DNA from: Diphasiastrum complanatum
Taxonomy: Eukaryota; Streptophyta; Lycopodiopsida; Lycopodiales; Lycopodiaceae
DNA length: 64,000 nucleotides
Direction of reading: 5' to 3'
Assembly: GCA_029204225.1 (NCBI GenBank)
Contig: CM055106.1
Span: 4,136,039-4,200,038, forward strand
Shown here: positions 25,048-37,000 of the stretch, in pieces
How positions within the stretch are numbered: position 1 is the first letter of the stretch
Layout of the letters: every line of letters begins with the position of its first letter
Notes under the pieces: generated by a model
Told to the model about the DNA's origin: nothing
What the model saw: only the letters and a program-made list of their open reading frames with translations
Database searches by the model: none
Program-made: the position numbers and the translations under genes

Positions 25048-28000
25048 AAAGAAGAGAAAGAAAGAAAGAAAGGACAAAGAAAGGAGATGGGCTACCGTAT
25101 TTTAGAGTTCACATTTCACATCCTGGTGATCCAACGGTTGCACTCACGCATGTCTCCTACAAGCAAGCTGACAATAACTGCATTTAAGGCCCTCCATAAA
25201 TACACTCAAGTCTCATAATTTATTCCTTTCCTTTCAAATTCTTGCATCCTTTTCAAATATTTCTTATCTATTATTGTATTCATGAATCTTGCTGCATTGC
25301 CCATGAGGAGTCTTTGCTATTTCAATTTTCGGCTACTTCTCAGGCTATCATTCCTGCTCGCTCATACTTTACTATCGCCTTTTGTCTTTTGGTTCTCAAA
25401 TGCTGCTACAACGATCGACATTCAAGAGTTTACGAGTTATGAGACCACCAGTAGATTGCGAACATGCTTCGCTCAGAGGTAGCATCATTCAGGCATGTGA
25501 CAGGCGACAAACAGAAGTGGAGTGCTTGGAAGGACAAACTAAAGGCCAATTTCCAATACCGAGTTCTCGAGAAGGCTTGATTATTAGCAAAATCAATGAC
25601 TTAAAAGTAGAAGTACCGATCTTAGAAGGCCAGCTGATGAGGGTAGACGTGACTCCGTAAGCAAAGATTTAATTGATCATCAGGGACAGGATAACTATGA
25701 TGATCAGGGAAACGTGAAAATTGACATGCACACGTGCAGGAAGATCGACAGCAACATGATCACCTAGAATCCAACCCAGTCTTATTTCTGCCCAAGTCAG
25801 AGGTCCACTCGGAATGCATCCGTCTACAGCAGATGGACGTGGAGTTGCTCCTATCCAATTTCAACATGATACTAGCTAGAGTTAGTCTGGCTGGAAGGCC
25901 GACATCCCCTTCTCTCATGGAAAGACTTAGAACAGTATGCTGAAGAAGGCTCACGATTGACAATGCACTTTGCAAAAGCGATCAGGATTGCGTCGAACTT
26001 TAGTCTGCGAAATCCTAAATTTGAAAACAACCACTAACTCGAGCAGGCAAACCCAGAATTCAGGAAGAGGTTAGAAGATTCTCGATGGAGGCCGTCATCT
26101 TATCAAGGCCGAATTGAAAAAGCAGACCCTCAATCACAACAAACGCTATCGGAGGACAGGAGGTAAAATTTTTATCGATGTCAGCTCTTGCTAGATATTA
26201 TTTTAATTTACCGAATGTAAAACATTTCTGGAGTGCATTTTTCTTCCAGGTATTTCAGGCTATTCACCAGAGCAGTGGAGCACACCATCGCTAATCCCTG
26301 AATTTTGCCAATTTGAGATGCCGTGGAGCTAGAGCAGTGGGGCGATTTTGTCACGGTGTCATCATGGAGTACCTAATTGGCTCCACTTCGATGTTGGCCT
26401 TAGAGTACAACAAAATGCGAGAGGACTAGTTGAAAAGGTACATATATGAATGCTTTCGCACATGCAAAGTTTATTGTCACTATGATAACGGTGATATTAC
26501 AAGACTCTTGCATCCGTGAGAGGGTGAATTTCATTTACCCCATATTGTGGGAATTCTCTATCAGATGGGAAGGAAATTAGCAAAGTTATTATCAAGAGCT
26601 TTTAACAACCGAACGAGATAAGAGCTTGTCAAAAAGCTTATCAAGACATTGTGTACATACACTGGAGGGACTATGTGTGTAGAATCTATTTATGCCTAGA
26701 ACTTGGATGTCTAAACAAGGATGGCGCGACTAGTATTGTTGCAAACCAAATGTCTCCTACCACTAGGACATCATTCCAGCCTAAAAGCAGAAGCATCTAC
26801 AAGGCAACTGACAGCATCATCGAAGCTTGCAGTGATACCAACACCATCAGTTGCAGACGGGGCAGACTCCAGAGCCCTCAACCAGGCAATAGATTGAATT
26901 AGCAGAGCCTTTAAGAAGGCAACAGATTGAAGCGGCACAACATCCAACAAGATAACACTTAAATACAATAGAAACTTCGCAACCGGTCGTGGTGTCGGGA
27001 GGACACCAACAACCCCAACAACATTTTACAAAACCTGCAAATGAGCAACTACCGAACACAAGTCCAAATATCTCTCCGCTTGACAATGGGCTCATTCCAG
27101 AATCAACGATCGCACATTACGTTGCTAAGAAGCATGCCCACAACTCCAACAGAACGTTGTGAATTCACGACACTGTCACCTGACGCACAACAAAGGGCTC
27201 GAAAGGACTTCGTGCACCAACTCGGGAGTCCTTGTTATCACCTATCTGATTTCTAGATTGCTTTTAGGAGTTTGAAAATCATAGTTGGATGCACCAAGCC
27301 TCACCACAACCTGCATTAAGAGTCCAATAGGAATATTCAATTTTTTGGTTTTTAACCGATCCATAACTCAAGCAACAACTTTCTCTAGAGGCGTTTTGGA
27401 GTCTGTTTCTTGTCTCTGCATTTGTTGTATCCATTAACGAATGGTCCTCTTCAGAGTGGTAAAGGGGAAATCAATCTGTAAAAGGAACTTGAGGCCTGTC
27501 TGAGGTTCCTTCACTTTGTTTCTCATTTACTACGTAGACAACCGTTTCCTCCAAAGGGTGCTCAACCATGACCATCTGAACTGCAGCTTCTGGTGCTCGA
27601 TTTTAGGCAGCATTGTTTGAGCTAGTGGTGCTTGCAGAGTGGCTTCTTGTCAATTCGGTGCATTAAATTAGGACAATGTTTTGAAGATTTTCAGCTGCTT
27701 GATGCTGCAATTGAGCACATTTGAAATTGTGATATCCCATCCTACCACCATATCCACAAAGGTTGTCCAGTTGATCTCTTCTTTCATTAATAATCTCATA
27801 TTTATAGGATTTGAGCGACATTGTAGACATCATACATAGTACACTAGATATTTTTTAGCACTATACCTAAAATTTGTTTCTTGCCAATTCTTTTGGGATA
27901 GACCCAGCTCTGAACCACAATACATGCCGATGCATCCTAGTGATCAATTGACAAAACAAAGGTTTAATTTCATGATATGGTAGAACTCAATCTCTTACAT

Positions 28001-31000
28001 TCTTTTTCTGATTCAGTTTCCACCAATTTTGTAACTCGGGTATATCTGCTTGTCATTGTTAGATATTTAGGCAGGGGGAATAGAAGCAGAGGCAGAGGTG
28101 TGGACTCACCAATATTGCTCAGTGATGCTAGTAGATTAAGCAATAATTTGTGCTCAATGATTTGCTCAATCTACTAGCATTGACATACCAAATATTGCTC
28201 ACTCTATTGGCGTTGACATATCTTGCACAAATCGGTCACTTGCCATTGATTTTGAGGAACAATGACAAGTGCTCATTGCTTGTACAAACATAAAATATTG
28301 CATGAAATTTAGTTGAGGCATTGGCATAGGATACGAATGATGCAATATCTGTGATACATATATAAACTACTGATTCATAGGAGTTTCACAACATTCTACA
28401 TGGGAGTGTCAAGACATACCATGCTATGGTCTTCCGGTTTAGTGTTACGAGGCACGGTCCAACTTGTATATGTGACACATTCCCACGATCAATGTTATGA
28501 GACATCGACATGCTTATTTCATCTCTTGCCATTGGGTCATGGTTTCACCTAGCTAATCTTTTGTTTCTTACAGTTTAGGAGGGCCTATGTTTCTTCCATA
28601 GTTCCTCTTGAGGATTCTACCGCTATGATGGGTTCTCACTCTAGTTCTATATGGCTATAATGAGCTAGATGCTTAAATATGGAGCCATCTCTAGAATACG
28701 GTGTATCCACTTCACATGTCTGCCTTGCACTATTGACTTCTATACTATAGGTATATATAGGGCAAGTTATTCTTGCCAATTTATGGTATGCATGATCAAT
28801 ATGATGAGCTTAAACTCCATATGTATCTTCATCGTCATTTCTTGCTATCATCTAGTATTCTTGGTCGGTACAATTGGCTTGAAGTTTGTTTTGATTGCAA
28901 TTCTATTACTATGTGGGTTCAATAAAAGAAAGTCCAGTCTGTATGCTTCCCAACCATAGAACCCGCGGTACTGGGTACCGTGGATCCCAGTACTGCAGGA
29001 CCGTACTGGTACCGTGGTAACACGATATAATAATTTATTTAATATTTAATATTTTTTTTTAATTTTTTTTTAACCTAAACCTACCCGCCCCCCTCGCATT
29101 TCATCTGAAATTTTTTTGCGCCCTCCTCCGCCCTGCCATCGCTGTTGTTTTTGCCTACCTGCCTTTTGATTCCTTGCGTCGCCCTTCGCCCACGCAACGC
29201 CTTGCCTTGCATCTGACTTGCTTCGCCCTGCCTTCGCCCATTTTCAGCGTCTCTCCAACAGTGAACCCTGCTGTTTTTTTTCCAACAATACATCCCTCAT
29301 TTCATCTGCAATGGTGCAATCCGACCTTTCCGGTCTGTGGGACGAGGTAGACATTGTCAGGCGGGTTGCCGACAAGGCCAACAAGACTGGTCAGAAGATC
29401 GTGCGCTGCCGATACTGTCTCGTCGAGTTTGCTGCATCCCTCACTCGCCTTAAAGGCCATCTGCTCGGTGCACCTGCCAAAAATGGTGCCACCTTGAATG
29501 CTGCCCCTTGTGGCAGCATGACCATCCCTGACAGGCAGCAACTACTGGACACCTACGGCTCGTGGCAGGGGAGAACACCATTTCGGAGGGCATTCTCCGA
29601 TTTTGCACCGCTCCTTATGTGGCTGACCCAGAGTTGCTGCCTGCTTGGCTGGCACGCACGAGGAGAGGGAGTGCATCCTCCTCCAGTCCCTTTGCCCCTC
29701 ATCCCCCTCAGATAGTTCTGCCTCACGCACCCCCATCTGCTCAGATTCTGGTGGATCCCGTCCCATCGCGTCCGCCAGTTGCCACTGCGGTTCCACCACC
29801 ACCCACTGTTGCTCGCACTCCCCCAGTCTACGACTTTTTCATGGACTCTCCGCCCCCCAAGCAGGCCCAGGATGCTACTGTTGGGGCCTTCGAGGATGTG
29901 GAAGAGATCCCTTCTTCCTTCCCTTCCCATCCGGATGACCTCCTCAGCCAGCAGTTTTCGTACCCCATGCCAGATGTTGCCCCTCCACCAGTGCACCCCA
30001 CCTATGCTACTGCACCCATCCCTGCCAGTGCATCCTACTCTCCCCATTCCACGTCTACAGCCGATGCATCCACCAGTGCCCAACCTGTCACGTCATCGTC
30101 CATTCTCGTCAGGAGCATTGTTATGTCGCTCTCGCTCTACCTCCCGGTTACCCCGAGCTGCCTTCTGGTCAGCCCGACGGCGGGCAACCCTTTCCCTGAC
30201 CATGATGAGCTGCCGTCGTGTGAAGTTCATTCCGATCTGCTCATCCAAATCCAGCTCGACAGCGGGAGCAGGGGCCACAGCGGGGGCGAGGATCTGCAGC
30301 TCTGGGTGTCTATCCCGAGTTTGTCGCAGCATCTCTGCAATGTCTGCCTCTTGCTTCCGATGCCTTTCGTTGTGCCTTCGGACATTTTCCTCGAGCTTCC
30401 TCCTGGCTTCGCCCTCAGGCCTTGGTGGTATGCGCTCTGCCATCTCACGACACCTTGTTTCTCGAACTGGCTCTCACTGGCTCTCACAATGCCTCTCACA
30501 GTAACTCTCACAATGCCTCTCACAACCTCTCGCTGGCTCTCACAGCCTCGTGAGTGCCTATTTAATCCCACAGCCTGTTCCCCCATGTGCAGTTGTTGAT
30601 GATCCCTCCATGTGCCCTTGTACCTGTCCCCATTAATGGTGATGTGCTAATGTACCTGTACCACATGCTGCACTCCGATTGGGTCCGTGGTCTGCTCCCC
30701 CACAGTGCCCATGTGACGGTGTACCTGTCCGGATTTGACCCATGTGCCTCTGTACCTGCCCCCATATGATGCTTCCCCCCTGTGTTGGTCTCCCATTGGC
30801 CCCATGATCTGCTCACCCACAGTGCCCATGTGCCTCTATACTTGCCCCCATGTGATGCTACCCCCCTGTGTTGGTCTCCCATTGGCCCCTCGGTCTGCTC
30901 ACCCGCAGTGCCCATGTGCCACTGCACCAGTCCCCTGCATCGTGTACTGTACCCTCTTTTTTTTACACCCAGAACCCCTTTTTTTAACTTTTTTTTGTCC

Positions 31001-34000
31001 TTTTTTGGTAGTAAATATGCAAAAAAAAATTATTAAAAATATTAAAAAAAAATATATTAAAAATGGTACCGCCCTGGTACCGCGGGTCTGAGGGCGGTAC
31101 CGTACTGGCGGTACCACTGATATGGTACCGACGGTACCATACCAGCGGTACCACGGGGTACTATGTTCCCAACTCACAAAAATAGCTTTAGTCAATGCAA
31201 TCATGTTACATACTATTTTATATTTCTATGAATTTTGCTTCTATGGAATGGTCCTCAAAGCAAATACTATTCTATTTTATACAATATAGAGCCACTTCCT
31301 ATTGATGTTGATTTGCATTCTCTTTGCACTTATAGGTCCATCATTCCTTTGCCAATATGTGGAATTCTTGGTTCTTTTGCATATGATGAAATACGCCAAA
31401 TTCCAACTATTGTATGGCATTCCTCATCAATATAGCTTTCTTGTAATTCATTTGCTCCCCACTTAATTCTAGTTAATATTGATGGTCCCTTTGTTCATTC
31501 TCTTAAATAGGCTTAGAGTCCCGTGGCTACTCTAGGACTCTCTCCAAGGAACAAAGCTTTTGCGTGGAGATCTAATTTGGAGATTCTCTCTTCCCAAGGA
31601 TCAACACTTTCATTTTGGTGCCGAATGTACTATGCATCTTGATATTCAAATGTACTACGCAACCAAATTGCCACTAAAATTTAAAATTGTTCTCACTCTC
31701 TCTTAGAAGCAGTGTATGCTGACATTGTGTTGTAGATGAGTCTTTCTGATGATTGTATTTGTATCTATGAATGTAGTTGACGTTGGATGCAAGTTGTGGC
31801 CGAGCAAATAATCTCCCTCTCACAAATGTACTATGATGAGAGTGAGTTCTAGCACATGGATTCTTGCATGCATGCACGATGAGACTTATAGAGCAAAAGA
31901 ATTCCCATTCACGAATGTACTGTAATGGAGAGTGAGTTCTAGAGGAACAATTTTTATACAAGGTTCGTGATCTAAGTACATTGTGATGGACTTCTCTCAC
32001 TTGGTAGGCTATATGTTTAGCTCACAAGTGTGTTGGAAGCGTAAGTCACATGCTTGGTGTTATGAGCTCGTGACCAGTGCTGAACCCTAGAGAACACAGA
32101 TAGGTCAGATACCACAGTCAGGGTCGTGTCCAGCGTACATGACCAACAGGGCAAGACAGTGTGAGTAGTGTGCCCCAGCACGGTCCATGGCCATGGCGGG
32201 CCTAACACAGCCTAGGGACCCTGTCAGCAGGATAGGGCTCCCAGTTGGGTCCCGACGTGCAGTCGGCCACGTCAGTGACACGTGGCCGACACTTGGCAGT
32301 TGCCTGCTACCAGTCCTCACACTGGGCTAGGAGGGGCTTACTCTATATCAGGGAGTAGGCAAGGTTGGGTGGATCAGTTAGTGTTTGCCCTACTGTGGTG
32401 TTAGGATCTATTCCTCATCCAATATATCTCGCAGTATCGAGAAGCAATTTTAAAGATTAAAAATATGGATGATTATCAGAAAATCAGGGGATTTGTCCGT
32501 GGCCTCAAAGATGAATATAAAGTAAAGGTCCAGAGAAACTCGCCTACTACCCTTGAGCAAGCTCTCAGATATGCTCAAATTTATGATGATTCAGTGGGTA
32601 GGAAGAGGGCCAGACAACAACCACTTTCTGAGCAGCCTCCTCAGAAAGACTTTCAATTTAAAAAGAAATTTTTAAAAAGAAAGAATCAAGATAAATTTAA
32701 AGGTGAAGCTCCTTAGAAACGCCCTTCACTCATACAGCCCTTAAAACCATATGATTTTGAGAAAGCCAAACAAGAACGTTTGTGCTTTGTGTGTATGGGC
32801 AAGGGACACACAGTCAGACAGTGTCCCAAGGGGCCTTTCACTAAAAAAGATAAGAAAGATAAGAAACAAGTTCATCTTGTTCAGACTGTATGTTTCCCCA
32901 GTGACTTGGCAGCTTCCGAGATCAAAGTGTATCATGAAGATCATGAACACTGTTGCCAGCTAACCTCTGCAATGCTAGCGAGACCCTTCAGTTTTGGGCC
33001 GCATGACCTAGTACGTATGCATGGGAAAGTTGGTAACTAGTCAGTAAGAGTTATGGTTGATGATGGGGCAACCCATAATTTCATCAACTACACCCTGGTT
33101 AAAAAGTTTAAACTACCAGAAGTACCTAGTCAGCATAGGTACATAGTTTCATTAGCCAAAGGTGAAGATAAAAAAATATGAGAAACTATGGTAAGTAATT
33201 TGAATCTTGGTATTCAGGGGTACCAAGATGAAATAAACTTTCAAATAATGCACCTGGATCGTACAGACATTGTTCTCGGGAGAGATTGGCTCTACAGTTT
33301 AGGACCTTCTCTCCACAGAAACACTCAGGAGAACACCCTCAGCTTTCAGCATAAAGGCCGAGAGATCCAGTTGCATGGGGAGCATGATGTTCCCAACAGT
33401 CCTATGGTCTGCAGTTCAGAGCTCTGTCAGCTAATCGGAGACGAAGACCATCAGGTATTCTTATGTGACTTTCAGTTTATTCCTGAAGTTTCTATTTCCA
33501 GTTTTATTCAGCTGGAAATCAGTAAATTAGAAACTTTATTGTCTAAATTTAAAGATGTTTTTCTTGAAGATTTGCCACATGGTTTACCACCTAGCAGAGA
33601 GGTAGATCATGTAATAAACCTAGTACCAGGTATAGCACCTGTTTCTAAACCTCCGTATCGGGTCAGCCGAACAGAGGATGAAGAAATAACTAGGCAGTTA
33701 CAGATTATCTTGGGAAAGGCCAAATTCAGACCAGCAGTTCACCATGGGCCTCACCAGTTAAGAAAGAGGGGTCTATGCGTCTTTGCGTAGATTACAGAGC
33801 CCTCAATAAAGTCACAATTAACAATAAATATCCTATGCCTCGGGCAGACGAGTTGTTTGACCAACTCGACGGGGCTAAGTTTTTCAGCAAAATAGACCTC
33901 AGATCGGGATATCATCAAGTCCGTATAAAATCGGAAGATGTCTCGAAAACAGCTTTTAGGACTCGTCACGGTCATTATGAGTTTAAGGTGATGCCATTTG

Positions 34001-37000
34001 GGCTCACAAATGCTCCAACTACCTTTATGACCTTGATGAATAGTGTCCTCAGACCATACTTGGGTAAGTTTGTAGTCGTATTTTTAGATGACATCCTCGT
34101 CTATAGCAAAACGAGGAGGAGCATCTAAAACACCTCAGAAAGGTGTTTCGACTGCTCAGAAAGCATAAGCTTTATGCTAAACAATCCAAGTGTGAATTCT
34201 TCGTTGAAGAAGTAGCATATTTGGGTCACATTATCTCTTCAGATGGGATTAAGATGGACCCAAATAAGGTTAAAGCCATACTCAGTTGGCTGAGACCTCA
34301 GAATATTTTGGAACTTCAGATCTTTCTTGGTTTGGCGGGATATTACAGACGATTTGTCAAGGAATATGCTCAGATAGCAGTTCCCATGACAAATCTTCTT
34401 AAGGGGAAGGGAAAGGAGTTCATTTGGGAGTCCGCACAGCAGGAGAGCTTCAATGCTCTCAAAACAGCCTTAGCTACAGCACCAGTTTTAAACGTCGTCG
34501 ACCCCAATCAGCCATTTGTAGTCGAAACAGATGCTAGCGACTTTGCAGTAGGTGCTGTGCTAACTCAGGGTGGACGACCAGTTGCGTTCCAGAGTAAAAA
34601 ACTCGAGCCAGCTCAGACTAGGTACAGTGCCTATGAAAAGGAACTCTTTTTTATAGTTCATGCCCTTAAGACTTGGAGGCATTATTTGTATGGTGCCAAC
34701 TTTGAGGTCCTGACAAACCATGAGAGTCTCAGATACCTTTGCAATCAACCTGAGCTTAGAGGTCGGAAAGCTCGTTGGGCAGAGTTGATGCAAGAGTTTG
34801 ACATGTCTATCAGATATAGACGTGGAAAATTCAATACAGTAGCAGATGCCCTTAGCAGAATGCCTATGATAAACGAGCTGAGTTTTACTCAGATTCGTAA
34901 TGAGTTACTCGAGTCCTTGAGAGGGAAATGCCAGCGTGATGCATTCTTCTCTACTATCTGGAACTCAGTCTAGAGCAGACAGTTACAGACTCCAGAACCA
35001 GTTCCCGGGGCTGGTGCCAGTTCATCCAAGAATACGGCAGCTTCCGTTGAGGATGATGATGAGTCCGAGTATACGTCGTCAGATGACGTTGAGGATTCTG
35101 GGCCTGTGTTACCCAAGCAAACCCCAGTGGTTGAGGGTCAGTTGACTCAAGGATTCAAATGGAAACAGTATTCCATTCAGGATGAGTACTTGCTCTATAG
35201 AGATAGAGTATGTGTTCCCAATTCAGAGGATTATAGGCAGCAGGTCCTATATGAATGTCATGACAATCCTAGCGCGGGACACCCAGGCATACAAAAGACC
35301 TATGAGCTTCTTCGTAGGCAATTTTTCTGGCCTAGTATGAAAAAGGACGTCCACCAGTATGTAACCAGTTGCCAGAAATGTCAAGTAAACAAAGCAGAGC
35401 GTTTAAAGGCAGGAGGGTTGTTGCATCCCTTAGAAATACCAGCTGGTAAATGGGAGAGTATCTCCATGGATTTTATAGTAGGCCTGCCTAAAACCCAAAA
35501 GGGTAATGACGCTATATGGGTCATAGTTGACCCTGTCAGCAGGATAGGGCTCCCAGTTGGGTCCCGACGTGCAGTCGGCCACGTCAGTGACACGTGGCCG
35601 ACACTTGGCAGTTGCATGCTACCAGTCCTCACATTGGGCTAGGAGGGGCTTACTCTATATCAGGGAGTAAGCAAGGTTGGGTGGATCAGTTAGTGTTTGC
35701 CCTACTGTGGTGTTAGGATCTATTACACTTGGTAACGTATTTAGAAACCTTCCTTTTTGTTGGTGCCTCTTGCATGGTTGATGGATCATCATCTTACTTG
35801 TATGGCCGTGTCAAGGATGCATTGGGTGTTCCGAACGTGTCTTGGGATTTTGGCCCGGAACATTGCCTCGAAAGAATATTTTTCTTTTTGGCAATATGGG
35901 TCTCAACAAATAGCATTTTCATGGGGAATTTGATGGTAATGTTTCTAGATTTTTGTACACATTTTAGGACCCTACTTTTCCTAGATACTATGTAATGTAT
36001 TGTTTATTAATTCATTTCTGATGCACTGATGCACCCGTTCACGAAATAATGACACAGAGCGTTGCCCCAGGACACACCTTTTTTTTTCTTGAAAAACATG
36101 TATGTCCAAATTTGTTGGATTTATCTCCTCTACTCTCTTAAATCATATGTTAATTTGCCTCCATTCATACTGCTGCATTTTTACTTGTGTTGTCCCACAG
36201 TCTGCATATTTGAACTGTTTGTCGCTACAGTCTGCATTTTTACTCAGGATTTTCCACAGGCGAAAAACCCGACACTGTCACCTTTCGACCTTCGGGCCAT
36301 CCTGAGCAATTAAGTGTTTTGCGACACTTCCAGAAAAGCGACAGTTGCACAGTTTGCATAAATACAAGTAAACCTGAACATGCAAAAAAGCCGACAATGC
36401 AACAGTGTGCATTTCTACTCGCAATTTTCGCATTTCTACCAGCGTCAATTTTTGCGAAGCCCAACGTCGCGGCCTCCTCACGCTCGTTCCATGCACTGTG
36501 CAATCAGATTTGACAACGATGGCAACCACCTACGATCTCCTATAGACGACACAACCACTTTTGTACCTTTTTCATCTGTACACTTGTAAAATTTGTGTAT
36601 ATAGTGAATACCTTTTTCAGTATTCAAAAAGAGAGAGAACAAAGCATGATTCGTAACATGTGAGACATGCATTGTAGATGCTTTCACACATCGATTCTTT
36701 CTTACAGATAGATAGTTAGTAATAGGTTCATAATCTTCACAGATAGTGATTAGCTTTGTGAAGCACGCGGTTACGTCCGCTATTGTTTTGTCCTCGCCTG
36801 CATTATTGACTTGTATATTTCATTATACTTAATCTGATTACGACTCTGTTTGGTTCTGCGTTCAGATTCGTGTCAATACTGCAATGCTTTTCCATGTTTA
36901 GTCTGACTATCTAATTGATTTGTCTGGTTGTCTGCTCATCGCTTCTGCTACCACTGCGCATTAGAAGCTCTAAAATTATTATGTTCTTGGTTCGCCTACT

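Larger units (their letters stand above)
28955..31165 (+). mobile_element. hAT transposon derivative, 2.2 kb, with 8-bp target duplication
   Basis: Flanked by ttcccaac at 28947-28954 and 31166-31173, an exact 8-bp duplication. Terminal inverted repeats begin CATAGAACCCGCGGTACTGG and, from the other end, CATAGTACCCCGTGGTACCG, and both ends are packed with ggtacc motifs. The interior is far more GC-rich than the surrounding intron. It carries a BED zinc-finger ORF fragment but no hAT catalytic core or dimerisation domain that I can see, so it is non-autonomous. It lies inside the 19-kb Agenet intron. Confidence 0.92.
32031..35724 (+). mobile_element. Truncated Ty3/gypsy retrotransposon
   Basis: Order gag, protease, RT, RNase H, integrase on the plus strand identifies Ty3/gypsy. 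The left LTR begins TGTTGGAAGC at 32031. A 196-bp segment of it (32217-32412) is repeated at 35529-35724 with only three mismatches. The right copy lacks the LTR's first part, and the integrase is cut off just before it. On the left, gag coding begins directly after the repeat with no primer-binding site. So both ends of the internal region are deleted. No target duplication was confirmed. It lies inside the 19-kb Agenet intron, antisense to that gene. Confidence 0.93.

Noticed and set aside
29562-30599. 345-codon plus-strand ORF as an intact host gene
   Set aside because: It lies wholly inside the hAT termini, is Pro/Ser-rich low complexity, and has no recognised domain; at most a frameshifted continuation of the element protein.
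32021-35735. Target duplication for the gypsy element
   Set aside because: Left flank aagtg and right flank near 35725 do not match as direct repeats; aagtg/cactt are only inverted, so no duplication is claimed.
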